Shown: piece after piece, positions 22,936-33,775 of the stretch | How the letters are laid out: the number at the start of each line of letters is the position of its first letter | Position numbering within the stretch: position 1 is the first letter of the stretch | Assembly (NCBI GenBank): GCA_018340805.1 | Contig: JACMZG010001913.1 | Span: forward strand, 22,168,743 to 22,232,742 | Source: Microvelia longipes | Lineage: Eukaryota > Arthropoda > Insecta > Hemiptera > Veliidae | DNA: 64,000 nt | Reading direction: 5' to 3' | The notes under the pieces: model-generated | Seen by the model: the letters and a program-made list of their open reading frames with translations, nothing else | Databases searched by the model: none | Told to the model about the DNA's origin: nothing | Program-made: the position numbers and the translations under genes

Positions 22936-24004
22936 TGGGATACCATGGCAAACATTATGATCTGCAAAACTGAAGTGAAGGTTAGAAACAGAGATTTCCC
23001 TATTCATACCTTATCTGACCTTGTCTTTGAGGACAAGACAATAAAAAGGCAACCTTGGTCTTCATTCAACATCCATCCACTTCGTTTCAGATATGTAGAG
23101 AATTGTGTTTTCATCCATGACTCTAACATACCTAAACTGGGTTAACTGGGTTTATGCAAAAACCTTCTGCCTCGTAGTTTCGAAAACAGTATCGAAAAAC
23201 TGAAATAGTTGTGGTAAACAACGAAAATTATTACGGAAGATGCAAAAACATTGAGTGAGGTTGTAGGGTTTACAGTAGGGTTGTCTCTACTCATCCCCTC
23301 TCTCTTTTCTTTACTTTTCAAGTAAAGAAAAGTTCAAGTCTTCATACACCCCTCTTACTGTCCTTACCCCTTCCCTTTCTTGTTGGTACTGGTTGTTTCT
23401 TTTTCATCCCCTTCCCTCAGTTTGCTTCTGTACCTGATTCCTGCTTTTCTTGGTAAGTTCTTTTCCTCCCCCCGCCCTTATAATTGATTTTTTTTTACAT
23501 TTGGTATCTTAAATAATTATTATATATTTTATTTTATTTATTACTACTCGTCAAAAATGGCTTGCCCCTTGGGTTTGGGGATCTCCCTCCTTTGATCTGG
23601 GCCATCCTTTCCCACGTTTCCTGTGCGGCTTAGTGTTGGGCCTTCTCAACTTGCCTCACAAGGTATCTATTTCATGTTTTTAAAGCGTTCAGTCGAATTA
23701 AATTAGCCAAAATTCGAAATGAGCTCTTGAAATTCTAGCTAGAGACCCGGGGTTGAATCTGATTTCTATTATTTATTGTTTTATTTACCTTATTTAAGTT
23801 TATAACCATAGAATAAACTTAAGTGGGACCTCAAACTTGGCGAGTATCTTTTGGAATTGTAATTTTTTTTCCCAACAATCTAGTTTTTCTTGATTCTACG
23901 TCAATTTTTTGAATTCCATAAAGGAAATACGCTGACGCTCTTCTGTTTAGATTAGATGAAATATACCTGCACTTGAAATTAAAAGGAGTAGAACACTATC
24001 TTAG
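22936..24004. other. No gene seen; pyrimidine-rich segment
   Basis: 23270-23650 is C/T-rich and less AT-biased than its surroundings, which could be terminal-repeat or UTR sequence of the neighbouring Penelope remnant. The open frame at 22933-23145 has no recognisable domain. Confidence 0.4.
23304..23332. repeat. Perfect 13-bp inverted repeat, 3-nt loop
   Basis: CTTTTCTTTACTT at 23304-23316 pairs exactly with 23320-23332 across a TTC loop. Confidence 0.85.
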
Positions 24005-24085
24005 GGAGCTGGCAAAAAGGGCCCAACAACGTGGCCTACTTGCCTAGTAGTTACTATTACTCCCCCCATATTACTATCACTCTCC
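24005..24085 (+). repeat. LINE 3'-end fragment (same family as 44060-44970)
   Basis: AAAAAGGGCCCAACAACGTG followed by GGCCTACTTGCCTAGTAGTT matches the reverse complement of 44045-44130 (GAAGGGCTCAACTTTGTGGC, CTATTAGCCTAGTATTGCC). Both run into an ATTACT/TTACTAC-type tail. This is therefore a severely 5'-truncated insertion of the same retrotransposon on the other strand. Confidence 0.6.
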
Positions 24086-24491
24086 TCAGGTTTGGGTTTC
24101 CCGCGTTTGATTTCTATAATTTAATATTTCTTAAAATTTTGAATATTATATGTACATTTCCTTTTAGGAAAAACCAAGTAGGTAAAATCTTTTATAAAAA
24201 CACCTAACAAGGAAGTGGGAGGTAAGTAAGAAGAAAAGTGGAAAAGGAAGGAGTCGTGTTTCTGTAGAGCATTACATGACAAAAAAAGAGGTTTTAAACT
24301 GTTTGTTAAAGTATAGAGCTGCTTAAAACGCTGCTCAGAGCACTGCTTAACTGATTAACAAGCAAAATTAAGATTTGGCAATATTAAGAATAATGATAAT
24401 CACTTATTTAACACTTATGTATTTCAAATCGTAAATAAAGTTAATTTCATATTTCCGTTTTTCGTCCTTTCTTTACCAGATAATAATTGAC

Positions 24492-24538
24492 ATACGTAGG
24501 TTTAAATTTCAACTTTTTGAATCTATAAACCTACGTAT
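24492..24538. repeat. 13-bp perfect inverted repeat, 21-nt loop
   Basis: ATACGTAGGTTTA (24492-24504) is exactly complementary to 24526-24538. It could be the outer ends of a very small element or a chance hairpin. Confidence 0.7.
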
Positions 24539-25549
24539 TCTACGTAATGAATGTTGACGCTCTCTTCACCTTTAACTTGTCTTCAAACAACTCCATCAAC
24601 ACTTTACTACATTCTCTCAACTTCCTCCCCTTTCTTAATTTTGGAATACTTACCATACAAATTTTTAAGTAAATGTCACAAATCACTGAAAATTTTAAAA
24701 GAACTTGTATGTTATTTTTGTTATATAAATATATATAAAATGATGAATAGGTTGTTATATAGATATGTATTTGATTGAGTGTGTTTGTAAAAGCTCTCTT
24801 TTTAGGTTTATTTTTAAAGAGATGTTTGCATAATATGATTTTTGACTTTATAACATTCAAAAGCGTTTGTATTTAAGGGATGTATTATTTCCATTTAGAT
24901 TATTTTTTCTAAAGTTGGCACCAGTTATACACTAATTGGTATTTAGCTTGTTATGTGACTATATAATTACTTAATAATGTCAACACTGATGTTATCACAA
25001 TCAATAATTATCCAATTGTTAGCAAATATTGCTCCAGTAATGCTCGGTATCCATTTGCAACTACGTCTTATCATTAATTATCAATTAACAACACATGGGA
25101 GAGCATAAAGACAAAAAAAGTGTCGCCACTGTTTTATAGAAAATAGATGGGCATAGGACAACTTGTCAATATAAAGTTTAAAATTATTGGAAAAGCGTAT
25201 AAAGTTTTGTGTTTTTCACTTTTAAGATCTAACACGCTTAATGTCAATAGACTTTTTTCTAATAATTTTTTATTTTCTTAGGATTCACAACTTAATAATA
25301 TTGAAAGAATATCATTAAATATGTACAATTAACTACATCAAAATAATAAAGAACTAAAACATTGTTTATAACCTGTTTATAACCTCGACATGTTTATAAC
25401 CTGACGATAGGATGGATGTAGTAGTACTACAAGTGTCTGAGGTGGTAGCAGTGGGGGTTGGCGTCACTATTTTACATTGGGAAGGCCTGATATGTTCCTT
25501 CCTCTTAATACAAGTTCCTTGATTATCAATGATACAATATGTACTTCAT

Positions 25550-25870
25550 TTAAGTATCCAATTGTATGCATGTAAACAAATTGACGACGTCAAACCACAC
25601 TGAAATGAATTTATTAGGTAAGTGGAGTGACTTTAAAGTCTCAACAAACTTGCACGAGTTTTTGACAGCATCAATGGCTTGATATGTTGTGTTGTAAAAT
25701 ATCTTATTAGCCCATTTACCAAGCTTTTCGATTTCACAAGAACAAAATGGAATAACAGGCCGAGTATCCAGTCTTGGATACTCGTACAGACTTTTCACTG
25801 CCGTATTTGTTTCAGAAATATTGAACAAACCACACTTGTTTTCTTTTCTTACGAAAATACAGATGTCCAA
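25550..25870 (-). pseudogene. Penelope-like element reverse transcriptase fragment
   Basis: The 106-aa minus-strand frame matches the palm and finger region of Penelope-like reverse transcriptases. RLDTRPVIPF corresponds to the LRPIVSS-type motif; the ..KNSCKFVETLKSLHL stretch corresponds to the conserved KNSxDFVxKIKxLxL; and VWFDVVNLFTCIQLD corresponds to motif A (VSFDVVSLFTNIPLD), retaining the catalytic Asp. Only about 100 residues of an RT domain remain. The rest of the RT and the GIY-YIG domain are not found next to it. These elements act as retrotransposons that prime at exposed DNA ends. The fragment is too short to be active. Confidence 0.8.
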
Positions 25871-26134
25871 CTTTCGATTTCATAACATTTCAAGCCTTAA
25901 ATACTATAAAATATATTAAAAAACACCTCCTAAAAATTTTGTCCTATGCTAATACATGGGGAAAATCTTTTGTTTAGAAAATGGTTCTTATCAGTAGGTT
26001 ACATCAAAACCTACTGTGGTTATCTCCAGGTTACCCTTGTCCAGCTGTCCATTTGGCGGGCTGTCAACTGACTTTAGCCGTGTGTTATACTAGAACAATC
26101 TTAACTAGTTAACGCAATTGTGCGAGAGACATTT

Positions 26135-26189
26135 AGGAATGTAACAAGCAAAAATATATGCTAGGACTCAATTTGCTCGTTACATTCCT
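26135..26189. repeat. 18-bp inverted repeat (1 mismatch)
   Basis: AGGAATGTAACAAGCAAA (26135-26152) and its near-complement at 26172-26189 flank 19 nt. The right-arm theme CTCAATTTGCTYGTTACATT recurs near 26293 and, more weakly, near 26387, so this lies in a small degenerate tandem region of about 300 bp. A related stretch is seen near 34520. Confidence 0.6.
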
Positions 26190-27716
26190 CGGTTTCCCAT
26201 TAACGCAATTATATTGTATTATAAAGTTATATGCTCGATTGGTAAGAAAGTAATAAAAAATGGATAAAATAATTGAAAGTATTAAAACATGGGCTCAATT
26301 TGCTTGTTACATTTCTACGTAAATGTATTTAAAAATACATTCTATTAAAATTGTGTTAAAATGATGTTAAAATTTAAAACATGGGATCTTTTTTATTGTT
26401 ACAATTCTAGGTGTCTCTTACACAATTATATATTATAATAAAGTTAAATACCCGATTAGTAATAAAGTAAACAATAAAAACTCATATATAAAATATAAAA
26501 ATGTACTGACTCTTTGAATGATAAAACAAGAATGAATTTATTTTATAAAAAGAATGACATGACAATTTTAATGTTAAATAAAATAATTTTAAATAAATGA
26601 GAAATATGAAGGATGTCGGCACATGAACAAATGAAGATAAATCTAACATAAACACAAAGGAGTATTTTTCCTATAAAACCTTTTAAAGAGAAATTAAAAA
26701 TACCGCAATTACCATTTTGTTCTATTAATAAAATTCTAAAAAAAAAAACATTTTTTCCCATCCTTAAACTTTGCCTTATTATTGTATAATTTTCCCTTTT
26801 ATTTTTTTTTTTTCAAATACTTAGAAATTAAATGTAAAAATGAACACTCAACATGTTTAAAGTTTTAATTTTAATTATATACGGATGTAGAATCTGTTAA
26901 CCTATATTGTTGATTTTTATTTTATTTCTACGTATTTGAAAAAATAAAAAGGTAAAAATATACAATAATAAGGCAAAGTTTAAGGATGGAAAAAAAATGT
27001 TTTTTTTTAGAATAAGTCTAACATAAGGTAATAAAAGTTTAACATTATTTCTATCTTCGCTAATTAAGGTAACAAACCATTTACATAAAACAAAACAAAA
27101 ACATAACAAGGTTAAAACAGAAGGTGTTACGTACTTTTATTCTACTGTAAAATTTTTACAAACTCCCCAGGCAGAAAAAGTATGTTTTTGAAAACAATGA
27201 GTAAAAGTTTTTTTAATGGTTTTTACTGCAAAGAGGTTTTTAAAAGTGAATGAAGGAAAAGGGCAAGAAAAGAAAAACATGTAAAGTATTTGAACACCAG
27301 TCTGGAGTATTAAATTTATTATTTAATTGCGAATAATAATATTATTAGTGTAAATTATTAGTTTTATAAATAAATTAAATAAGTATAAATAATTAATATT
27401 AAATAGAATTATTGATATAAAAATATAAATATTAGAGTGTACCGCTACTAAAAAACACCTTGAACGGGCCACGAAATAGTCAAGGGGGGATGGTGGGAAG
27501 GCTCCTGTTTTCATAACTCAAAAAAATCAATTTTACTCTCCAAACTGCACCTATAATTTTGATTGCTCGTCTTCTGTGACGAAGCATTAATTAGCCAGTT
27601 AAATTCCAATAAAGGATTAAATCTTTTAATGTATGATATTGAAAATTTTGACATTAATCATAAACTAATTAAAATAAAAGATAAATGATTCCCATCTACG
27701 ACTTCATCATATACAT
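26190..27716. other. No gene seen
   Basis: Very AT-rich. The minus-strand frames at 26543-26761, 26897-27109 and 27323-27514 are rich in F, I, N and K as expected of random AT-rich sequence, and carry no domains. Confidence 0.5.
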
Positions 27717-27721
27717 TCGAT

Positions 27722-27783
27722 TATTTCGAGCGGTCACCCTTTCAGGCACAGAACACGCTCGATGCTGCTTAACTTTTATGGTT
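27722..27783 (-). other. 5S rRNA-like module, minus strand
   Basis: The minus strand reads ATAAAAGTTAAGCAGCATCG, then AGCGTGTTCTGTGCCTGAAA and GGGTGACCGCTCGAAATAA. The box A equivalent AAGTTAAGCAGC is intact. Box C is one substitution away from TGGATGGGTGACC (TGAAAGGGTGACC has two changes at its start). This is one of the clearer copies. Confidence 0.7.
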
Positions 27784-27957
27784 CAACAAAATCCATAGGT
27801 ATACTTATGCATTGAAACGAAACTTAGTATTAAAAAGGTTGTATTTACCACAAGTTGAAGAAGCGGCCCTCATCTTCTGAGGGCTCGTCGTCCTTATTGA
27901 GACTAAAAGTTAATCACTGATCTAACTTTATTAGTTGAGAGTTCGAGGGTTGCCCCG

Positions 27958-27996
27958 CCTGCTGATGATGGCGTTATGCCGAAACCGGTCCAGGGA
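27958..27996 (+). ncRNA. Hammerhead-like motif (Penelope-type terminal sequence)
   Basis: CTGATGATGGCGTTATGCCG followed by AAACCGGTC gives the conserved CUGANGA and GAAA blocks around a short stem (GGC/GCC). A GUC follows within a few bases. Canonical hammerheads have no base between CUGANGA and the stem; here, as in the other copies in the window, a U intervenes. Confidence 0.45.
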
Positions 27997-29150
27997 TATT
28001 CATATCCAACAGCAAGTGTCGACGGTAGCTGATTCTTCGATTAAAACTTAGTATACTTATTTATTATGTAAAATAATATGATTTTATTTTCCGAAATAAT
28101 ATTTGGATTTTTCGCAAACACAAAACTTTTTCTCTTAATGTACCGTATAAATGAAGAAAAGTTATAATAGTGGGATCAAAAAACAGTTCTTAAAATACTT
28201 ACCTATGCCTTGGCAATTATTGTAAGACTTATTACTTGGCCAAGAAATAGTTAATTAGGATGTGAAAATCAATAATGTTATATTTAATTATTAGAGTATT
28301 GTAAATAATGTTTCTGCGTGACTCAGGAAAAAGCAATAAAGTTAATTGTTAATTATAATTTTATTTATTTCATCGTGAAAACAAGCAAATAAATTATTAT
28401 TTACTTGCTTCAATAACAAAATTTAATGTGACACCATTTAGATAATTTTATTTTGATAAATACCCGGTGGCCATAAATCACTGCCTTATTCAGAAAATTG
28501 TTTAAAAAAAAGGATGAAAATACTAGCTCTAAGATCAACAGATAAAACGAAATTCTTTAGGAAATTCTTGATTTAGAATCCATCTCCTGCAATGCGACCT
28601 ATTCTTTAGTTTAAGCGGAATTTACTAAGGAAAATTCGCAAAACGTTTTTCTTATTTTAGAAATTAACTCCGAAATGTTATTTTCCTTGGAATTCTTGTT
28701 GCGAGGAATCTCTCGAATTGTAGAGCAGGAGGTTCATATCTTGTTCAATAATCTCACTACAACAGGCAAAAAATAATCTGTCAGTCTTGATTTTATTTTG
28801 ATAAAAGCAAAATTCTATCATAAAAATTTTCCTTCTCTTCTTATTTCTTATGTTTTTTGAAAATCTTCTTTTTTCTTTTAAAGTATTACATTACTTCTAT
28901 AATAAATCATTTGACGAAGATTCAAGATTGTTTTTTTTCAGAATCCCATAAACAATCTTTATATATAAACGGACAAGGGGTTTAGGAAACATTTTCCTAA
29001 CTATATAAGTCGTTGAGAATGCCACTTCACCGTCGAAGGAGCCACTTCTGACAGGGACTACTTGATCTGAAGTAGAGAAAATTCTGTAGAAAACATTTGT
29101 CGGAATTTCCTGTATATTGTCACGGGTTTTACCCCGAAAGGGATTTAAAT

Positions 29151-29224
29151 TACCAATAAGATCATGGTTGCAGGACATAAGATATTTTACCAATAAGGTC
29201 ATGGTTGCAGGACATAAGATATTC
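29151..29224. repeat. 37-bp direct duplication
   Basis: Two adjacent units beginning TACCAATAAGATCATGG differ at one base (ATC/GTC). A recent local duplication is likely. Confidence 0.9.
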
Positions 29225-29459
29225 TGATAAACCTCTTATCTCAATTTTCACTTGAGCGTACTTTATTTTAATTCCCCACATTGCTACGCCCCTATTTGAC
29301 GCAAAGACTACAAATTTTGTACTCATGCTCGATTTGTCGAGCAGCTCGACAAATAATTTTGATGGGTCTAGCGTCTTTTATATTATGCAAATTTTTCTAG
29401 AACTTAAAGGGTATTTACCCTGTGGTTGAATACCATTACAGTCCAAGAGCCATGCCTAA

Positions 29460-30125
29460 AAAATGGAACTCATTTTGTACTACTTCAAACCAAATTTTTC
29501 TGAAAATATACCTTAAATTATGAAGGAAAAACATAGTCTGTCTATCCGGAGTGAAGCCCTTCATATGAATGCGCTCGCTCAAAATATTAGAAAATCGCAC
29601 TATTTCCAGTTTTCTTGCAATAAGTGGTTTCCTGTAGGTCATGTGCAAAGCATGAAGAGAACATTTTTTAAAGCTGATAAATTTTTATATAAATTAAGAG
29701 TTTTTCGTCAAAATTGAAGAAATACAACTAAAGTTATAATATTTGTTAAATGGCCAACAAATGCACAAAAAGGCAATATTTTTTCCAAGGAATTCACTGT
29801 CTTTTCATAAATTAACCATTTTTAAGGTGTCTTTGGAAGGTCCATAACTTTGGTTGTAGTCATCCGATTTTGGTGATTAATAAAACTTGTTTAATAGAAC
29901 ATTTTAACAACTTTAAAAAATTCTCTTCATGTTGTGCACCCGACCCACAGGGAACCACTTATTTCAAGAAAACTGAAATTTGTGCGATTGTATAACATTT
30001 TAAGGATGTGCAATCATATGAAGGTCCACTCCACTCTAAATAGGCAGACTATGCTTTTCTTCATAATTTAAGGTATATTTTCAAAAACATTTGGTTTGAA
30101 GTAGTACAAAATGAGTCGCATTTGT
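29460..30125. mobile_element. Large imperfect palindrome (foldback element)
   Basis: The arm 29460-29665 and the reverse complement of 29932-30125 share CTCATTTTGTACTACTTCAA, AATATACCTTAAATTATGAA, the CATAGTCTG block, a TTCAGTTTTCTTG-type block and AATAAGTGGTTYCCTGTRGG, at roughly 75-80% identity. Weaker pairing continues inward (ACAACTAAAGTTAT against ACAACCAAAGTTAT) almost to the centre near 29800. This is the shape of a foldback or MITE-like element, or of an old inverted duplication. The open frames at 29436-29648 (-) and 29520-29717 (+) are only its arms read in opposite directions. Confidence 0.7.
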
Positions 30126-30170
30126 TCACAATAACTGATGCACAGCCTGGGCATCAAACCCAAATCGTAT

Positions 30171-30204
30171 TATATTATCACGATGCCAAAATCGTGATAA
30201 TATA
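30171..30204. repeat. 14-bp perfect inverted repeat, 6-nt loop
   Basis: TATATTATCACGAT (30171-30184) pairs exactly with 30191-30204 across GCCAAA. Confidence 0.8.
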
Positions 30205-31069
30205 CTGCAATCATCTCAATCACAGCACCATCTCAGGTTTAAAATTGTATTTTATAATAGGTTCCTTTTTATACCCAATATAGCTGATATTTTATATTTT
30301 GATTAATTTGTCCCCTTTTAGCCGAAGGTATGACAACTATTACAAAACAATCAACATACTTACGGCATCTCATAAATATAAATTGTTAAATAATGACAGT
30401 AAAATTGTTTTTAAATTTCTGCCAAGAGAAAAGATACAAATATATCAGTTTTGAGCTATAATGAAACAATAATGCACTATTGATTCTACTTTTAACCCCC
30501 TTGGGACACAAAACAAATTGTATAGGAAATTGATATATCTTATAACTGCTCTCGAGAGAGTTTATTTCAGAGATAAATTATTCATTTTCATTTGGAATAA
30601 TTGTTATGTTTAACCAGATAGTTTTCAGACACTGGGGGTTGTTTAATTTATGAATACTCATGATAATTGTGTTTCAGATACCAGTGTGTTTCGGAATGAT
30701 TTTAGAATTCATAATTTTTTTGACATTTTTATTGAATAATACAACAACAAATAACTGTTACAAGATTAGAGCTAATACAGGTTTAGTGACTTGGTAAGAC
30801 TTGTTGGAGAAACAATCCAGTGATTGCACTTTTGCTATTCACAAGTGTTTGCCTAATTCATAAAATAAATAGAAATCAATGTTAAATCATGCCAAGGAAC
30901 TGGCACAGGATTTTTGAAATGGCAGTTAGGTGTTTTACCTTAATAAAATACTAGAGGCTACCGACCTTTGATACCTAGTATGTCTGGGGTTCCCATTCCA
31001 GGTTACGGTCTAAGTTAATGTTAAATAATCGTTCAAATAAATTATCACCAAATTTCAATTAGACTTTAT

Positions 31070-31167
31070 ACGGAACGGTTCCCACTCACTAGAGGAAATT
31101 CCCGTAGGGGTTATCCCTGATAAGCCGCAAGGCTCTTAACGGCCATTATTATTATTATTATTGTTAT
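31070..31167 (+). repeat. Retrotransposon 3' end with (ATT)n tail
   Basis: GGTTCCCACTCACTAGAGGA leads to TTATCCCTGATAAGCCGCAA and GGCTCTTAACGGCC, followed by (ATT)6. A relatively GC-rich conserved block closing in a trinucleotide tail is typical of the 3' end of a CR1/L2-like LINE or a SINE that uses one. The class is inferred. Confidence 0.5.
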
Positions 31168-31545
31168 AGTGCGTGAGTAATATTAAACATAAAGTAACTT
31201 TAGTGCGTGAGTAATATTAAACTTAAAGTAACTTTAGTGCGAGAGTAATATCAAACTTAAAGTGACTTTAAGACGTGAGTAATATTAAGCTTAAAGTAAC
31301 TTTATTGCGTGAGTAATATCAAACTTAAAGTAACTTTAGTGCGTGAGTAATATTAAGCTTAAAGTAACTTCATTGCGTGAGTAATATAAAACTTAAAGTA
31401 ACTTTAGTGCGTGAGTAATATCAAACTTAAAGTAACTTTAGTGCTTGAGTAATATTAAACTTATAGTAACTTTCGTGCGTGAGCAATATTAAACTTAAAT
31501 TATTTTTAGTGCGTGAGAAATATTAAACTTAAAGTAAGTTATTAA
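31167..31545 (+). repeat. 34-bp minisatellite, ~11 copies
   Basis: The unit is GTGCGTGAGTAATATTAAAC plus TTAAAGTAACTTTA. About eleven tandem copies differ by one to four bases each. It begins where the (ATT)n tail of the preceding element ends. Confidence 0.95.
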
Positions 31546-32129
31546 ACTTATACAAAAGAAAATATTTGTGAATCTCTAAAGAAAACGCTTTGAATCTTAT
31601 TTATTCTTCTGATTTGTATCAAAATTTGAAAACAATTAAGAATAGATTTAGTATAAAAAAGAATAAATTTAGTCATATGAATATAGAAAGCGTAACGGGT
31701 ATAGTATTCCTAGTAGAGCGGTTATTACATTGTATTGTTTGTACGTGTACACAATATAGAATTACTTATTTAAATTGTTTTCCTCTATAAAACTCAGTTC
31801 TCTGAGAGTCCATTTAAAACCGACAAGTTTCCTCTCCTTTATGCCGGGCTCGCTCTACCTTCCAGGCAAAATTAATTTTGTCCTCGAGTATAAAAGAGGA
31901 CAATAAAGAACGCTTTTCGTACGGCATTTTTGTTTTTTCTGGAACTTTTTTTTGTGTTTTGAAAAGAGAAACCGAGCTGGTGTCAATATAATTCTCATAA
32001 ATATTCATTCACGAGAATTCTAATTGTTCTAAAGTGTTTTAAACTAGTAAAGTATCTATTTACAAAGAAATAAAAATCAATAAATACAATAATAAACCTA
32101 CAAATTCATTTACGTTATTAAAACAATAT

Positions 32130-32165
32130 AAAAAGTCGGGTACGGGATACCTCTAAACTCTTTTA
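32130..32165 (-). repeat. 5S-box repeat family, 3'-end fragment, minus strand
   Basis: AAAAAGTCGGGTACGGGATA followed by CCTCTAAACTCTTT is the reverse complement of the family's 3' end (AAAG..CCGAGGTACCCCGTACCCGA). Only the last ~35 bp remain. Confidence 0.5.
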
Positions 32166-32990
32166 TACACAATTTTTGTTTAAATGGGGTCTAATAGGAT
32201 ATTATACTACTAGGCTGTAAAATGAATATTTTATTTTACCAAAGCGACAATATTTACTGGCGAGCGAATTGAGTAAAGCTGAAGTGAAAAAGTCACTAAC
32301 GCAGTCATGTAGGGAATGTTCTTTTTGTGAGGTAGAGAATAATGATAAAATAAATAACATTTACAAAAATACTTTTGAAGTTTAATTTAAATTTTAAAGA
32401 AAGAAGAAATAGACGAGAGAAAGAAGGTTATACTGTTAAACAGTGTTGCCATTTAGCGGAATTATGGCTGAACTACAAAAAGAATGTGGTCTTTATCGCT
32501 TCTTGTAGATACATTTCCAGATAAATTCTCAGATAAATTCCCAGCTGTACACATTTTTTTGTGTATGCCGAAAAAAAAACTTCTTTTTACAGTGAATACA
32601 AATTTTGCATTTTTCGTTCAGAACGATAGGGAATAAATTATACCTTAGCTCCCTACCTCAGCAGAAGTTTTGTACCTCTACCTCAGATCTTAAATCTTGA
32701 CCCAATTATTCAGATATAACTATAAGAAATTAATTGAAAACAACCCTGAGACATAACTAAAAGCGTTTCTCTGCCCATGTGTCTGCTAGACGCTGTACTC
32801 AACATTTGATATTGGGTGCTATTTTAGAACTATTGGCTTTTAAATTTTTTTGAACCCTGGTGACCTAAGGATTCTAGACCTTAAAAAACTACTTGCGTAG
32901 TAAAATACACCCGCCTAGTCATTGGTCCATAATAGTTGATTTCACAACTTTTTCCCCGCCAATAAATGTTATGTGCTTCCATCTGACCTG

Positions 32991-33228
32991 GGTACTCACT
33001 ATTCCACCGAACTGCCGAATTTTTGCCGAAATTTTGCCGAACTGTTCTTTTACGACAGGTATGTTAAATTCCGCAATACAGTATATTAATGTATAGCCTA
33101 TTACACAAATATTAATATTTTTGACAATATATACGATATTTTTATTTAATTTTGAGCGTTTCCTGCATATATACTTAGGTATACACAGTTCGGCAAAAGT
33201 TCGGCAGTTCGATAAAGTAGTGAGTACC
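32991..33228. mobile_element. MITE with terminal inverted repeats and 10-bp target duplication
   Basis: The left end GGTACTCACTATTCCACCGA and the right end (reverse complement GGTACTCACTACTTTATCGA) pair over ~50 bp, continuing through ACTGCCGAA and TTGCCGAA. Immediately outside lie ATCTGACCTG (32981-32990) and ATCTGGCCTG (33229-33238), a 9/10 match. The 238-bp length, long TIRs and 9-11-bp duplication are what I would expect of a Mutator-like non-autonomous element. There is no coding capacity; frames on either strand (32893-33242) are read-through. Confidence 0.8.
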
Positions 33229-33494
33229 ATCTGGCCTGTCATTTAGTTCAGAGGTGATTATTAATTTCATCAATTTGGCGGCGTACCACTAGAGTTAATC
33301 AAAATTAAGTTAGGAATAGTAGTAATAGTAATTAGGGAAAGGTGAGATCCCCTAGCAAGTAATCCGCGTTGCTAGGCGCTTTTTGCTAATTATTTTAGAT
33401 AGATGATAGAGTTCTACCTTATAAGTCCTAGAGCATGAATTTTGCGGCTTATCCGCAGAAGAGCTGTGGCTTTATTATAAATTGCTATTGCTTC

Positions 33495-33775
33495 AACTAG
33501 AAACAACGCATGCATCAATGCCAGACTAAGCTTTCCTACCTTAGTCTGATTAAGGTCCTAAATTTGACCTATGCCTGGCTCATTTAAGGTTAGGGATCTT
33601 TTACGAGTACCTGACAGCGCACAGCCTCGGAACCACCGGCTTAACATTCCTTTAAGCATGGCATGTAAAAGGATTTCCATCCCTCGAGTATTAATCTTAA
33701 AGGCCCCGGCAGGGATCGAACCCAGACTGTCAGGGTCACGTGCTAGCCGTAACCCCATCAGGACCCCATCAAAGA
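33495..33775 (-). mobile_element. tRNA-derived SINE, minus strand
   Basis: On the minus strand the element begins near 33770 with a tRNA-like head: GGGGTTACGGCTAGCACG (box A-like) and GGGTTCGATCCCTGCC (box B, perfect GGTTCGANTCC core). The body contains a conserved-looking segment, AAGCCGGTGGTTCCGAGGC, and continues to AAGGTAGGAAAGC. Head plus unrelated body plus the Pol III promoter boxes is the definition of a tRNA SINE. The opposing frames at 33558-33786 are incidental. Confidence 0.7.

Larger units (their letters stand above)
27717..28167 (-). repeat. 5S-box repeat family, minus-strand copy interrupted by other sequence
   Basis: The 5' start is at the right: on the minus strand it reads CTTCATTTATACGGTACATT and a GTGTTTGCGAA block. 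The 5S-like module lies at 27722-27783 (-). Between them (about 27840-28040) sits unrelated sequence containing the hammerhead-like motif at 27960, so a second element appears to have landed inside this copy. Confidence 0.65.

Noticed and set aside
28897..29202. 101-codon frame on -
   Set aside because: It reads across the 37-bp direct duplication at 29151-29224 and matches no family I know; probably chance.
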